Shown here: in pieces, positions 24,609 to 33,104 of the stretch
Numbering within the stretch: the first letter of the stretch is position 1
How the letters are laid out: the number at the start of each line of letters is the position of its first letter
Source: Pseudoselenomonas ruminantium
Lineage (GTDB): Bacteria; Bacillota; Negativicutes; Selenomonadales; Selenomonadaceae
Direction of reading: 5' to 3'
DNA: 64,000 bases
NCBI RefSeq assembly: GCF_900142515.1
Contig: NZ_FRBC01000004.1
Location: 45,272 to 109,271, forward strand
The notes under the pieces: model-generated
Database searches by the model: none
Told to the model about the DNA's origin: nothing
What the model saw: only the letters and a program-made list of their open reading frames with translations
Program-made: the position numbers and the translations under genes

Positions 24609-26033
24609 CTATGCCTCCTGCATATAGATTTCATATATATCCCGGTAACGGGCGATGAAATGTTCATAAGTATAACCGCGTTTCGTGCGTTCATAACCGA
24701 TATTGCCCATTTTGCGCCGCAGTTCAAAATCCTTGCCCAGCCGGATCATCTCTTTCGCCATGGCTTCAAAGTCCATGGGCGCAACAATCGCACCGGCGGC
24801 ACCTAAATCATCCGTGCTATCGCCATATATCAGCTCCCGGCAGCACCCCACATCGGTTGTCACGAACGGACGGTGTGCCGCAAAGCCTTCCAGCACCGCC
24901 AGCGGCTGCCCCTCACTGATACTCGACAGCATCATCAGATCCATTTTCGGCAAATATTCCGCTACATTCACGGAGCCGGTGAATTCCACATCAGCAATGC
25001 CCAGCATGGATACTGTCTGCTGACAAAGTGCATAATATTCCCGGTCCTCCTCATAGCCCCCCATGATGACCAGACGGGCATCGGGGATTTCTGCTTTCAC
25101 CAGGAAAAATGCCCGCAGAAGTGTCACAATGTCCTTGATGGGCACTACACGCACCACCGCACCGATGGTCAACGGGCCATCATGTTCCTGCAGCTCCCCA
25201 ATGCTGGCAAACCGTTCCATATGCACCCCATTGGGCACAATGCCGATTTTTTGCGGGTCACAGCCCAAATCCTGCTCGATTTCCGCATTGTGCTCGAACA
25301 GGGTGTATACACGGTCTGCCGTCTTATAGGCCAGCTTGGCCAGATTATAAAAATAATTGATCCAGACGGATTTGAAATCCCCCTTGGCCCAGTCACTCTT
25401 GATGATTTCCACTTCCCGTTCCCGGGAGTAAATGCCGTGTTCCGTAATGATAAAGGGCTTATGATAGACCTCCGCCGCCATGGCACCGATAACGCCACAG
25501 TACCCCGTGGCCACACTATGATAGACATCGGCTTCCGGCAAATCCTGCTGCAAGAGGTAAAGCAGGGGCAGAAGCATGGAACGCATCGTCCAAAAAAAAT
25601 CCGTGAACGGCAGGTAACTGTATTTTTCCATATAGACCTGCTGGATCACATCGAAGAAATCACTGGACATAAAGATATCCAGCGGGCTCTTGAAACGACG
25701 GCGATTCCGGAATATTGAGGACAGCTTACGGATATCCAAAGGCCTGCCCCCCATGACCAAATCATAGATAGCCTCCCTTTCTTTGCCCGTCAGGATGTTT
25801 TCCTGCATACCGCGGGAATATTGCCCCAATATCTCATCCAGGAATTCTTCCTGAATCCCCTTGAGATTCGGCGGGAACTTGTATTTGAATGCGCCTCTGT
25901 CCTTGCTTTCCGCACCGACAGCATAGATATAGAATTCGTGCTGCGGCAAGCCCTGAATCAGCATCTGGCACCAGGAGGAAACGCCGCCTACCACATAAGG
26001 GTAGGAACCTTCCGTCAGCAAACAGATTCTCAA
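24609..26033 (-). CDS. pelF: PelF-type GT4 glycosyltransferase
   Basis: A cytosolic GT4-family transferase of 474 residues. It begins RICLLTEGSYPYVVGGVSSW, the PelF signature, and carries the GT4 EX7E element (EGQPLAVLE) and PNGVHMERF. PelF uses UDP-sugars (UDP-GalNAc/UDP-GlcNAc in Pseudomonas) to polymerise Pel. I place the start at TTG 26033, which overlaps the upstream TGA (TTGA) and has GGAAGGAG 8 nt before it; the ATG at 26051 lacks a ribosome site. Coupled translation with the deacetylase gene follows from the overlap. Confidence 0.94.
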   Translation of the reverse strand: MRICLLTEGSYPYVVGGVSSWCQMLIQGLPQHEFYIYAVGAESKDRGAFKYKFPPNLKGIQEEFLDEILGQYSRGMQENILTGKEREAIYDLVMGGRPLDIRKLSSIFRNRRRFKSPLDIFMSSDFFDVIQQVYMEKYSYLPFTDFFWTMRSMLLPLLYLLQQDLPEADVYHSVATGYCGVIGAMAAEVYHKPFIITEHGIYSREREVEIIKSDWAKGDFKSVWINYFYNLAKLAYKTADRVYTLFEHNAEIEQDLGCDPQKIGIVPNGVHMERFASIGELQEHDGPLTIGAVVRVVPIKDIVTLLRAFFLVKAEIPDARLVIMGGYEEDREYYALCQQTVSMLGIADVEFTGSVNVAEYLPKMDLMMLSSISEGQPLAVLEGFAAHRPFVTTDVGCCRELIYGDSTDDLGAAGAIVAPMDFEAMAKEMIRLGKDFELRRKMGNIGYERTKRGYTYEHFIARYRDIYEIYMQEA

Positions 26034-27856
26034 TTTTCCGGCTCCTTCCATTTTATCACAGTGGTACTGTCTTCCGTTTCAATCAGATAAGCATCATCAC
26101 CGATTTTTTGATAACGTCCGCCTGTTATCCCCGCAATATCCTTTGGGGTCCGCAGGATAAAACGCAGCGGGTAACGATAATTCCAACAGGACAGGACCAT
26201 CCTGTCCGGCTCCCGTTTCACACGGTAATCCATATCCAGATAGTCTGCAAAATAGGCGGCACACTCCGAATCGGTAACAGGCCTCAACCAGCCAAACCGG
26301 TTGTTTATTTCGTTCAAAAAGCTTTGGAACCGCTCTGTCATCATGGCCCAGGTCAAATCCTTGCTTTCCTCATAGAAAAGCTCGTCCGGATGGACGAAAT
26401 GGGAAAACACGCCAATGTAATTGATGACACTGATATTTTCCCACATGTTTTCCCGGGAGGGCGCATAACCGGAACTGATACGCGGAATCTCATAAGTACC
26501 GTCCTCGTTGCGCGTAAAGTCCTGATAATAAGCACGCTCAGAATACAGTCCATCAAACAGAGATGAATAGACCTTCAATTCCGGAAAAGCCTCCTTTACT
26601 GCCGCATGACCTTCCGGACTCAATATATCCGAGGGCGGTACATAGGATTGGAATTCGTAATCGGGATAGGCACTTTTGATATAGCGCCGCAGTTCCTGCA
26701 GGGATTCCACCATATCCTCCTTGCTTTCCCAAGGGACATAATCCAGCTCATCCTGATTATAGCCTGCCGGTGCCAGCGATTGATGATTATAGCCGTGCAG
26801 CCCTAATTCACCGCCCATATCCAAAAGTTCCCGGCCATAGACGATAAGATTATCCCTCGCCTGCCGTCCCTTTGTCGGCACAAACGGGCCTTTAACCTGA
26901 TTCCCATAGGACTCAATAATCAGTCCTGTATACTTCAAATCATAGTTCGCCGCACACTCCCGCATAAAGGGCCACCAGATATGGCGGAAGAATTCCGCTG
27001 TGGACACATGCAGTTCCTCATAGATTTTCTCGAAGTTCCCTTCCGGCACTGGCGCAGGAAAATCATCAATAAAGAATAGTTTTGCCCCCACCACCGGATA
27101 GATGCCCTCTTCCCCACAATGAGCCAGCATGGCAGTCAACAAGCCAATATTCGTCTTATCATCCCGGACATCGCCATTATAGACCAGGCACTTACCCTGT
27201 CCATAGGTGTTTTCCCAGAGCAGCGGACTTTCATCCAATGCCACCAGCTGCACCTTCGCCTGCTCCTGCAGCTGCACTGCCACCGTATCCGTATGATAAT
27301 AAGTATTTTCACCAAAAGAAAAACCTTTGCTGCCAAATAGGAAATCCGTATTCCACCGGAGTCCCAAAACATTCTTGTTCTGCCCTAAATGCCGGATTCC
27401 CGCCATTTCCTGACTAAGTGCCGGCAAAGGCTCATCACCTTCCCGTTCAGGGTGCAGCATGAAAGCGGCAGTACCGCCTTGCCGCACATATGCGGCTACC
27501 TGCGGCAGCGCTTTGACCTTATCCCAGCGGCTGGCCGCTATCAGCACGCCGCGATAATCCTGCGCCACTTCTGTCTCTTCATAGATGGAGCAGGAAACTG
27601 ACTCTTTCTTCTGCTGAGCCAGCAGCCAGGCCAGACGATGTTCCGCAAATACGCTGGTAACACTCCGGGGATCATAGAGAATCAAATATCGCTCGCGGTC
27701 TCCTTGAACAGCTTGTCCGTTAAAAAGCTGCTGTGGCATGAAATTTAAGTTTTTGAAATAATCCAACTTCAAAAAGCCATCCATGCGGCTGAACTGAAAG
27801 AAACAGCCCAGCAATATCACCAAGGCAACAATGCCCACAATTCCCCGCTTATCCAT
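26030..27856 (-). CDS. PelA-type polysaccharide deacetylase (resembles DUF2194 proteins)
   Basis: A 608-residue protein with one N-terminal membrane anchor (residues 5-22) and an extracytoplasmic body. Residues 55-255 resemble a Rossmann-like/glutamine-amidotransferase-like domain (YLILYDPRSV, GVLIAASRWD, GGTAAFMLHP). Residues 258-500 form a deacetylase barrel with a catalytic and metal Asp pair (FFIDDFP, Asp264-Asp265) and a metal HxxxH (LHGYNHQ, His354/His358). In Gram-positive Pel clusters the PelA deacetylase is a separate protein lacking the hydrolase half, which fits this gene; the hydrolase-like half may be the GH114-like gene at 19255-20283. Deacetylation makes the polymer cationic. 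It overlaps pelE by 8 nt and pelF by 4 nt. Confidence 0.85.
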   Translation of the reverse strand: MDKRGIVGIVALVILLGCFFQFSRMDGFLKLDYFKNLNFMPQQLFNGQAVQGDRERYLILYDPRSVTSVFAEHRLAWLLAQQKKESVSCSIYEETEVAQDYRGVLIAASRWDKVKALPQVAAYVRQGGTAAFMLHPEREGDEPLPALSQEMAGIRHLGQNKNVLGLRWNTDFLFGSKGFSFGENTYYHTDTVAVQLQEQAKVQLVALDESPLLWENTYGQGKCLVYNGDVRDDKTNIGLLTAMLAHCGEEGIYPVVGAKLFFIDDFPAPVPEGNFEKIYEELHVSTAEFFRHIWWPFMRECAANYDLKYTGLIIESYGNQVKGPFVPTKGRQARDNLIVYGRELLDMGGELGLHGYNHQSLAPAGYNQDELDYVPWESKEDMVESLQELRRYIKSAYPDYEFQSYVPPSDILSPEGHAAVKEAFPELKVYSSLFDGLYSERAYYQDFTRNEDGTYEIPRISSGYAPSRENMWENISVINYIGVFSHFVHPDELFYEESKDLTWAMMTERFQSFLNEINNRFGWLRPVTDSECAAYFADYLDMDYRVKREPDRMVLSCWNYRYPLRFILRTPKDIAGITGGRYQKIGDDAYLIETEDSTTVIKWKEPEN

Positions 27857-28745
27857 GCTTCACCGCCTCCTTATCCCAGAAGCGGATGGCCTGCAGGGCC
27901 TCCTGCGAAAGTTCCAGCGGACTTGCCTTGAGTTCCCGGATCTTGGCCTGCAGCTGCTTGGGCTTACGCCAGCTTTGATAGAGCCGGATATACATCATAT
28001 AGCTTTCCTCCCGCTGGGGAAAATGTTCTTGCAGCTCCGCACATACCAATTCCGCTGTGACATAATTCTCCGTCTCCAGAAGCTGCCGGATTTCCTCCGT
28101 ATAATATTCGATTTTTTCCGGACACATCTGTTTCAGATAATCCAGCAAGCCGATATAATCCCCCTGCTTCTTGTGGTAAGTCACATGATCGATGAATTTC
28201 TTCTGTTCCAGATAGTTTTTCAATAACTGGGCATACTCCTCCAGCTGGGGCACATTTTCCGGATTCTCGCCGCTGATAACACTGCTCTCCCGGGAAAAGA
28301 GCTCATTCTCCAGCTTTTCCATCCGGGCAGTCAGCAACGCTACCGCATAATAAGCCACTTCCCGATCACGGTCATGCATGGCCATCTGCAGGATTTTTTC
28401 ATTATCCACCACCGCCTGCTTGATGGCGTCGGTAAAATAATGGCGCTTTTTCTGCACATCCTCGACCAGAAACGCATCATTCAAAGGAATGATATCCTCA
28501 TTCAGTTGTACCCCCCGGAAAAAGGCCGTCTTTTCCCGCTCAAATTCCGGCTGGCGTCCTTCTCCCAATTTGAACACATAACAACACAAACGATAACTGA
28601 GCATCAAGATGATGCCGAAAAAAGGAATGCCCAAGACGATCATGATTTCCGTTGCCGCATGGAGGCGAGGCTTACGCCAGAGATTTCCCAGAACATACAA
28701 CGCAGTCAATGCCACATGCAGGAATGCCAAGGTATAAAAATCCAT
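27849..28745 (-). CDS. pelE: PelE-like membrane/TPR protein
   Basis: A 298-residue protein with two N-terminal transmembrane helices (FYTLAFLHVALTALYVLG and IMIVLGIPFFGIILMLSY), followed by a cytoplasmic helical region with TPR-like pairs (for example YAQLLKNYLEQKKFIDHV, ETENYVTAELVCAELQEHF, SYMMYIRLYQSW). This is the plan of PelE, the adaptor between PelD and PelF/PelG. The ATG at 28745 overlaps the pelD TGA (TGATG). Assignment rests on topology and position more than on motifs. Confidence 0.8.
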   Translation of the reverse strand: MDFYTLAFLHVALTALYVLGNLWRKPRLHAATEIMIVLGIPFFGIILMLSYRLCCYVFKLGEGRQPEFEREKTAFFRGVQLNEDIIPLNDAFLVEDVQKKRHYFTDAIKQAVVDNEKILQMAMHDRDREVAYYAVALLTARMEKLENELFSRESSVISGENPENVPQLEEYAQLLKNYLEQKKFIDHVTYHKKQGDYIGLLDYLKQMCPEKIEYYTEEIRQLLETENYVTAELVCAELQEHFPQREESYMMYIRLYQSWRKPKQLQAKIRELKASPLELSQEALQAIRFWDKEAVKHG

Positions 28746-30847
28746 CACCCCACCGCCTCACATACATGCGTCCTTACATCAGCATTTGCCAGACGTGCCT
28801 GCACCATAGCCGTTACATTCCCATCTGCTTCCGGCAGCAGGATATAGACGCCATCATTGCCCACGCCCACGAAATCCTCGTTGCGAATCATACGCCCCAG
28901 ACGAGCATCCAGCTTTTCATAGTCCATGCCTGCCATATCCACCTTCAGAACAGCCACGGGCAAATCCCCCTGCAGCTTGCGCCGTTCTTGAAGTTCTCTG
29001 ATGATTTTCCGGAACTCATCGGCCTGCAATATGCGGGTACCTGCCACAAAACGCTTCTCCTGCACTTCCTGCTCATAGCGGTAGGCTCTTGCCATAGACG
29101 CCGAAATCAGGCGGGTGGTTATGGATAGCAGATTCTGCTCATAGAGGCTCCACTGCTCAAAGCTCATGCCATAAATAGCCAGCACCGCAATGACCGTTCC
29201 CTGATGCACAATCGGCGCCGCTAGATCCGGCGTATCCTTGACCAGTTCCCGATTGACAAAAATCGTCTGCTCCTGCAATAGATCCTGCAGATAAGCGTAA
29301 TCAGCCACCCGCAGAGATCGGGGCTGTCGTGAAGCCAAATCACCCATGCGTATTTTCTGCCGCAAATAGTGACCATCGGTTCCCACCACATAGATGGCGA
29401 TATGCTCCACATTGAGGATTTCTGCCGTGACAGCCGCCGCCTGATTAAAAATGTTTTCCGGCTCAACGCTGTCCAGCCGCTTGATGATTCGATAAAGACG
29501 TCCGATACTGTCATCGGAGTTGACAATCTGGCGATAAAGCTTATCCTTGACCGCCAGATTGTCTTCATAAAGACCACGCATAAAAGCTTGCCGCTCATCA
29601 GCCTGCTGCTTCTGCCATGCCACGGCTTCCCGCTCGAAACGCCGTGCATCCGCAAAGTAACCAGTCAAAGCCGCCGTAAAGAGATAAGCCGTGACATGCA
29701 GGATATTTTCCGGTACATAGATAAGGGAAACCAACTCCCCGCCCCGTGCCAAGGCAGCCCCGACAAAAATAAGGGTGGAAGCTGCCATGGCGATAAAAGA
29801 GTGTCGCTTGCCATACAACAGCCCCATCGTGCCAATATAAACAAAATTCACATCCAACTGAGTCTGCGGGTTGATTGTCGTACCATGCTGCAGGTACGCA
29901 ATGCCCGTCATCAGTGCTGCCCCTAAGGCATTTTCCACGTAAGGAATCAGCCTGTCCCGCCACTGACGCCATTTTACCCGCTTCGCCTGGCTGTGGGCTG
30001 CCAGATTGTCAGCTTCTACTTTGGCCTGAATGTAATCCCAGGTCTGCTTCAGTCCCTCCAGCCGGCCATATTTCAGCCGCCAGCCCAGCTCCTGCTGAGC
30101 AGTCCTGGTTTCCAGCACCGGCTGCACATAAGGAAAAGATTGGAAACGGGCTGTTCCTTCATCGATAGACGGCAATTCCGTGACATTCTTCATCCAGCTG
30201 GCAAAGTCTCCTGCCGCCAAACCTTTTCCCGTCCCCAGATTAAGTATTTTTCCCTGACACTGCCGTGCTACAGCGCGATAGATGCCATACACAGCATCAG
30301 CAGAATACAAAAAATCCCGTGGACTGGTCTCATCATCCATACGAGGCAAAGCTATATTTTTCAAGCTGGCATAGAGTGTCCGGGCTACCAGTCCATCTCC
30401 AGGGCCGCTATCCGGGCCATAGACTTCCGGCAGGCGGATAATGGTTACCGGAATCAGCGCCCATTTTGACCAGGCCAGCACTGCTTCTTCCGCCACCATG
30501 CCCATGCCATCCGCTGCCCGCGCAGCATCTTCGCTTTTGACTGCAGCTGCTGTAGAAACAAAATAGACCGACTCGATTCCATATTCATAACCCAATGCCA
30601 GGATATCAGCCAAACGCTGCAAGGCATCCAATCGTTCCGTGGCCTGACGCTCTGCAGGCCACACATAGATAATTACAGGTATATTATAAATACGCAGCAT
30701 TTCCCGTATTGGTTCAACATCTGCTGCCGCTGTAAAAAATTCCCAACTCTCCTTGACAAACAACCGCTTCAGCTGTTCTTCCCAAAAAGGCTTTGCTCCC
30801 GCCAGCATCACCTTGCGCTTCAGCTGACTAACCTGCTCCCCAGCCAT
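28745..30847 (-). CDS. pelD: PelD-type c-di-GMP receptor with fused N-terminal SDR-like domain
   Basis: A 700-residue membrane protein from ATG 30847 (AAAGGAGAAGATTT upstream), 16 nt after holA. Residues 10-270 resemble an extended short-chain dehydrogenase/epimerase (TIIRLPEVYGPDSGPGDG, DFLYSADAVYGIYRA, ILNLGTGKGLAAGD), but the glycine-rich NAD loop (AGAKPFWEE) and the YxxxK pair are not recognisable, so it may be inactive. Four membrane helices span about 285-390. A GAF domain follows (about 435-570), then a degenerate GGDEF domain with NDGVY in place of GGDEF and an intact I-site R655-N-E-D658 five residues upstream. PelD of Pseudomonas binds c-di-GMP through such an I-site and switches on synthesis; the same is likely here. 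Confidence 0.9.
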   Translation of the reverse strand: MAGEQVSQLKRKVMLAGAKPFWEEQLKRLFVKESWEFFTAAADVEPIREMLRIYNIPVIIYVWPAERQATERLDALQRLADILALGYEYGIESVYFVSTAAAVKSEDAARAADGMGMVAEEAVLAWSKWALIPVTIIRLPEVYGPDSGPGDGLVARTLYASLKNIALPRMDDETSPRDFLYSADAVYGIYRAVARQCQGKILNLGTGKGLAAGDFASWMKNVTELPSIDEGTARFQSFPYVQPVLETRTAQQELGWRLKYGRLEGLKQTWDYIQAKVEADNLAAHSQAKRVKWRQWRDRLIPYVENALGAALMTGIAYLQHGTTINPQTQLDVNFVYIGTMGLLYGKRHSFIAMAASTLIFVGAALARGGELVSLIYVPENILHVTAYLFTAALTGYFADARRFEREAVAWQKQQADERQAFMRGLYEDNLAVKDKLYRQIVNSDDSIGRLYRIIKRLDSVEPENIFNQAAAVTAEILNVEHIAIYVVGTDGHYLRQKIRMGDLASRQPRSLRVADYAYLQDLLQEQTIFVNRELVKDTPDLAAPIVHQGTVIAVLAIYGMSFEQWSLYEQNLLSITTRLISASMARAYRYEQEVQEKRFVAGTRILQADEFRKIIRELQERRKLQGDLPVAVLKVDMAGMDYEKLDARLGRMIRNEDFVGVGNDGVYILLPEADGNVTAMVQARLANADVRTHVCEAVG

Positions 30848-30863
30848 AAATCTTCTCCTTTGC

Positions 30864-31922
30864 TTATGCCACTCCACGGCATAAGTCAATCACTACATGT
30901 TCTAATACTTCCTCCCCGGCTTGTCCTGTTTTCAAAAAATAATCTGCGTCTATTAGTTCCAACATGCTGCGTTTCAGTACTGCCTCGGGAAACTGCATGG
31001 CCGCCCGGCCCAATTTCTCTGCGATAAAGGGGTTCAGTTCCAAGGGCTTCGCCAGAGCCTTCCCTCTTATCCCCTGTTTCTGCAATGCCTGCGCCTGCCA
31101 CAACTGCCGCACATGACGCGTCAACAGGCTGAGTATTATCGTAAAATAAGTGCCATCACTCAACTGCCGCCGCAATAGCTGCAAGGATTTTTTTGCCTTG
31201 CGCTCGCTGATGGCATCGAGCAATGCAAATACGGACACCTCCGGCAGGCCGGCAAAGACCTGCTCCAGCAATGCCCTGCTTATGCGCCGCTCCTGCGAAA
31301 ACAGCGCCAGCTTATCAAACTCCCGGTCCAGGAATTCCAGGGATATCGTCTGCATGGTGCTGATCACACCGCTGAAATAAGCCATGGCCTCACTGTCCAT
31401 ATCCTTATTCAGGGATTGCAGCTTGCCCTGCAGCCAGTCATTGATGTTCCATGCCCGGATGGCATCCGCCTCCAGCACCGCCCCGGCTTTCTCAATGGCC
31501 TTGTATATCTTGCGCCGCTTATCAGCCTTGCCATTCTGTACGAAGATGACATAACTGTAATCCGGCATATTGTCCAGCAAAGCCAGGAACCGCTCCAGCG
31601 CTTTATTCTTTCCCACCCTGGCTGATTCTTTTTCCTCTTCTCCTTTTTTCTCCTTGAAAAGATTCGTATCCTGCAACAGCAATACATTTTTGCTGACAAA
31701 AAAAGGGGCCGTTTCGATAAGCCCCGCCAAATCATCCAGATTGACACTGCCCGTCATCTTCTGCAAACCACTGGCCTGTTCCTGCGGCGAAGAAAACAAT
31801 TTTGTCAGGATGCGCTCCAATGCCTTATCAATATAGTAATGTTCTTCACCGGCCAAAAGATAGACATGCTTCAGCTCGCCCTTTTGCAAACCGGCCATAA
31901 ATTCGCCAAATTTCACTTTCAT
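30864..31922 (-). CDS. holA: DNA polymerase III delta subunit
   Basis: A 352-residue clamp-loader subunit that opens the beta clamp. Visible family features are the N-terminal HVYLLAGEEHYYIDKALERI, the AAA-like middle with LDNMPDYSYVIFVQNG and KADKRRKIYKAIEKAG, and the C-terminal collar region (RQLSDGTYFTIILSLLTRHVRQLWQAQAL). As in other delta subunits there is no functional Walker A. It lies at the head of the pel-type run with a 16-nt gap and no visible terminator, so the exopolysaccharide genes may be read from its promoter. A TATAAT hexamer lies about 30 nt upstream of the ATG but without a convincing -35. Confidence 0.93.
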   Translation of the reverse strand: MKVKFGEFMAGLQKGELKHVYLLAGEEHYYIDKALERILTKLFSSPQEQASGLQKMTGSVNLDDLAGLIETAPFFVSKNVLLLQDTNLFKEKKGEEEKESARVGKNKALERFLALLDNMPDYSYVIFVQNGKADKRRKIYKAIEKAGAVLEADAIRAWNINDWLQGKLQSLNKDMDSEAMAYFSGVISTMQTISLEFLDREFDKLALFSQERRISRALLEQVFAGLPEVSVFALLDAISERKAKKSLQLLRRQLSDGTYFTIILSLLTRHVRQLWQAQALQKQGIRGKALAKPLELNPFIAEKLGRAAMQFPEAVLKRSMLELIDADYFLKTGQAGEEVLEHVVIDLCRGVA

Positions 31923-31990
31923 TCCCTCAACATTAAGATTATCTTAGTATTATAACGTAGACAAAAAATTTTTTCATTAAAGAAACATTA

Positions 31991-32015
31991 AAAATAGGAC
32001 TGCGAGGACAGTCCT
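31991..32015 (-). terminator. Rho-independent terminator after manA
   Basis: Minus strand: 7-bp stem AGGACTG/CAGTCCT with loop TCCTCG, flanked by a T8 run and followed by ATTTTTAA. It begins 9 nt past the manA stop. Confidence 0.85.
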
Positions 32016-32023
32016 AAAAAAAA

Positions 32024-32989
32024 TCATAACTTGCTCAATATGAATTCTGCCTGTCCCTGCAGCTGATAGGTCCCTAGCCCTGCGGGAACAAACGCCGTCG
32101 AACCTTTGGCCAGTGTCAGATCTTCTCCGCCGCCACTGAGTTTCAACGCGCCCTCCAGCACCGTCAGGCAGTGAAAGGAATCCGTACCGACATGCATGGC
32201 ACTGTCGCCCTGCAGGGCACCATGATAAACCTTGAAATACTCACAATCAGCCAACAGTTTCACATCCATATGCGGGAAGATATCAATATCCATCAGCGTC
32301 CGAGACGTTTTAGGTGGCACTTCCAGACGGGTTACATCCAATGCCTTGTCAATATGCAGCTGCCGCGGTTTGCCATCTGCCCCAAGCCGGCCATAATCAT
32401 AGACGCGATAAGTCAGGTTGGAACTCTGCTGCACTTCACAGATCAGAATACCAGCACCGATAGCATGCAAAGTACCGGATTCAATGAAGAATACATCACC
32501 CTTATGCACTGGCACTTTATTGCAGACTTCCAGCAAGGTGCTATCCTCGATACGCCGCTGGAACTCGTCCTTACTGATTTCCTCTTTGAATCCATAAATG
32601 AGGCTGGCACCGGGTTCAGCATCCACGACATACCACATCTCCGTCTTGCCTTGCTCGCCTTCTACACGCCAAGCGTATTCATTGTCAGGATGTACCTGCA
32701 CAGACAAGTCCTTCTTCGCATCAATCAGCTTGATCAACAATGGGAAATAATCGAGATCCGCTGCCTTCGTCCCCAGCATTTCCTTGCCAGCCCCTGCCAA
32801 CAAAGAAGCCAGCGTCTTCCCCTTGTTCTCGCCACTGTCTACGATGCTAAGACCATCTTCATGACAGGAAAGCTCCCAGCTCTCCGCCACCTTGTCCAAA
32901 TCCGATTCCTTGCCATATTCATCCCGCAGACGATTGCCGCCCCAGAGATAATCCTTCAACGGTGCCTTCAATAACATTGGCTTCAACAT
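32024..32989 (-). CDS. manA: Mannose-6-phosphate isomerase, class I
   Basis: Interconverts mannose-6-phosphate and fructose-6-phosphate, feeding GDP-mannose or glycolysis; 321 residues, the short Bacillus-type form. Cupin signatures and zinc ligands are in LSVQVHPDNEYAWRVEGEQG, GKTEMWYVVDAEPGA, and FFIESGTLHAIGAGILICEVQQSS. The ATG at 32989 follows GGAGTGATAATC; the longer frame start at 33010 has no ribosome site. Single-gene unit with its own promoter and terminator. Confidence 0.96.
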   Translation of the reverse strand: MLKPMLLKAPLKDYLWGGNRLRDEYGKESDLDKVAESWELSCHEDGLSIVDSGENKGKTLASLLAGAGKEMLGTKAADLDYFPLLIKLIDAKKDLSVQVHPDNEYAWRVEGEQGKTEMWYVVDAEPGASLIYGFKEEISKDEFQRRIEDSTLLEVCNKVPVHKGDVFFIESGTLHAIGAGILICEVQQSSNLTYRVYDYGRLGADGKPRQLHIDKALDVTRLEVPPKTSRTLMDIDIFPHMDVKLLADCEYFKVYHGALQGDSAMHVGTDSFHCLTVLEGALKLSGGGEDLTLAKGSTAFVPAGLGTYQLQGQAEFILSKL

Positions 32990-33023
32990 GATTATCACTC
33001 CATTACTCACTTTGTCTTAAAAA

Positions 33024-33053
33024 ATTATAACGCAACCAGCAAAATTTTGCCAA
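33024..33053 (-). promoter_or_regulatory. Promoter of manA
   Basis: Minus strand: -35 TTGGCA (33048-33053), 18-bp spacer, -10 TATAAT (33024-33029). Confidence 0.7.
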
Positions 33054-33054
33054 C

Positions 33055-33085
33055 AAAAATTGACCGGTCAGCTTGACCGGTCAAT
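33055..33085 (-). terminator. Rho-independent terminator after gdhA
   Basis: Minus strand: a perfect 12-bp stem ATTGACCGGTCA/TGACCGGTCAAT with a 3-nt loop, then TTTTTG. Each arm contains the palindrome TGACCGGTCA, which recurs elsewhere in the window. Confidence 0.9.
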
Positions 33086-33104
33086 CGTCAAATATCAAGT
33101 TTCC

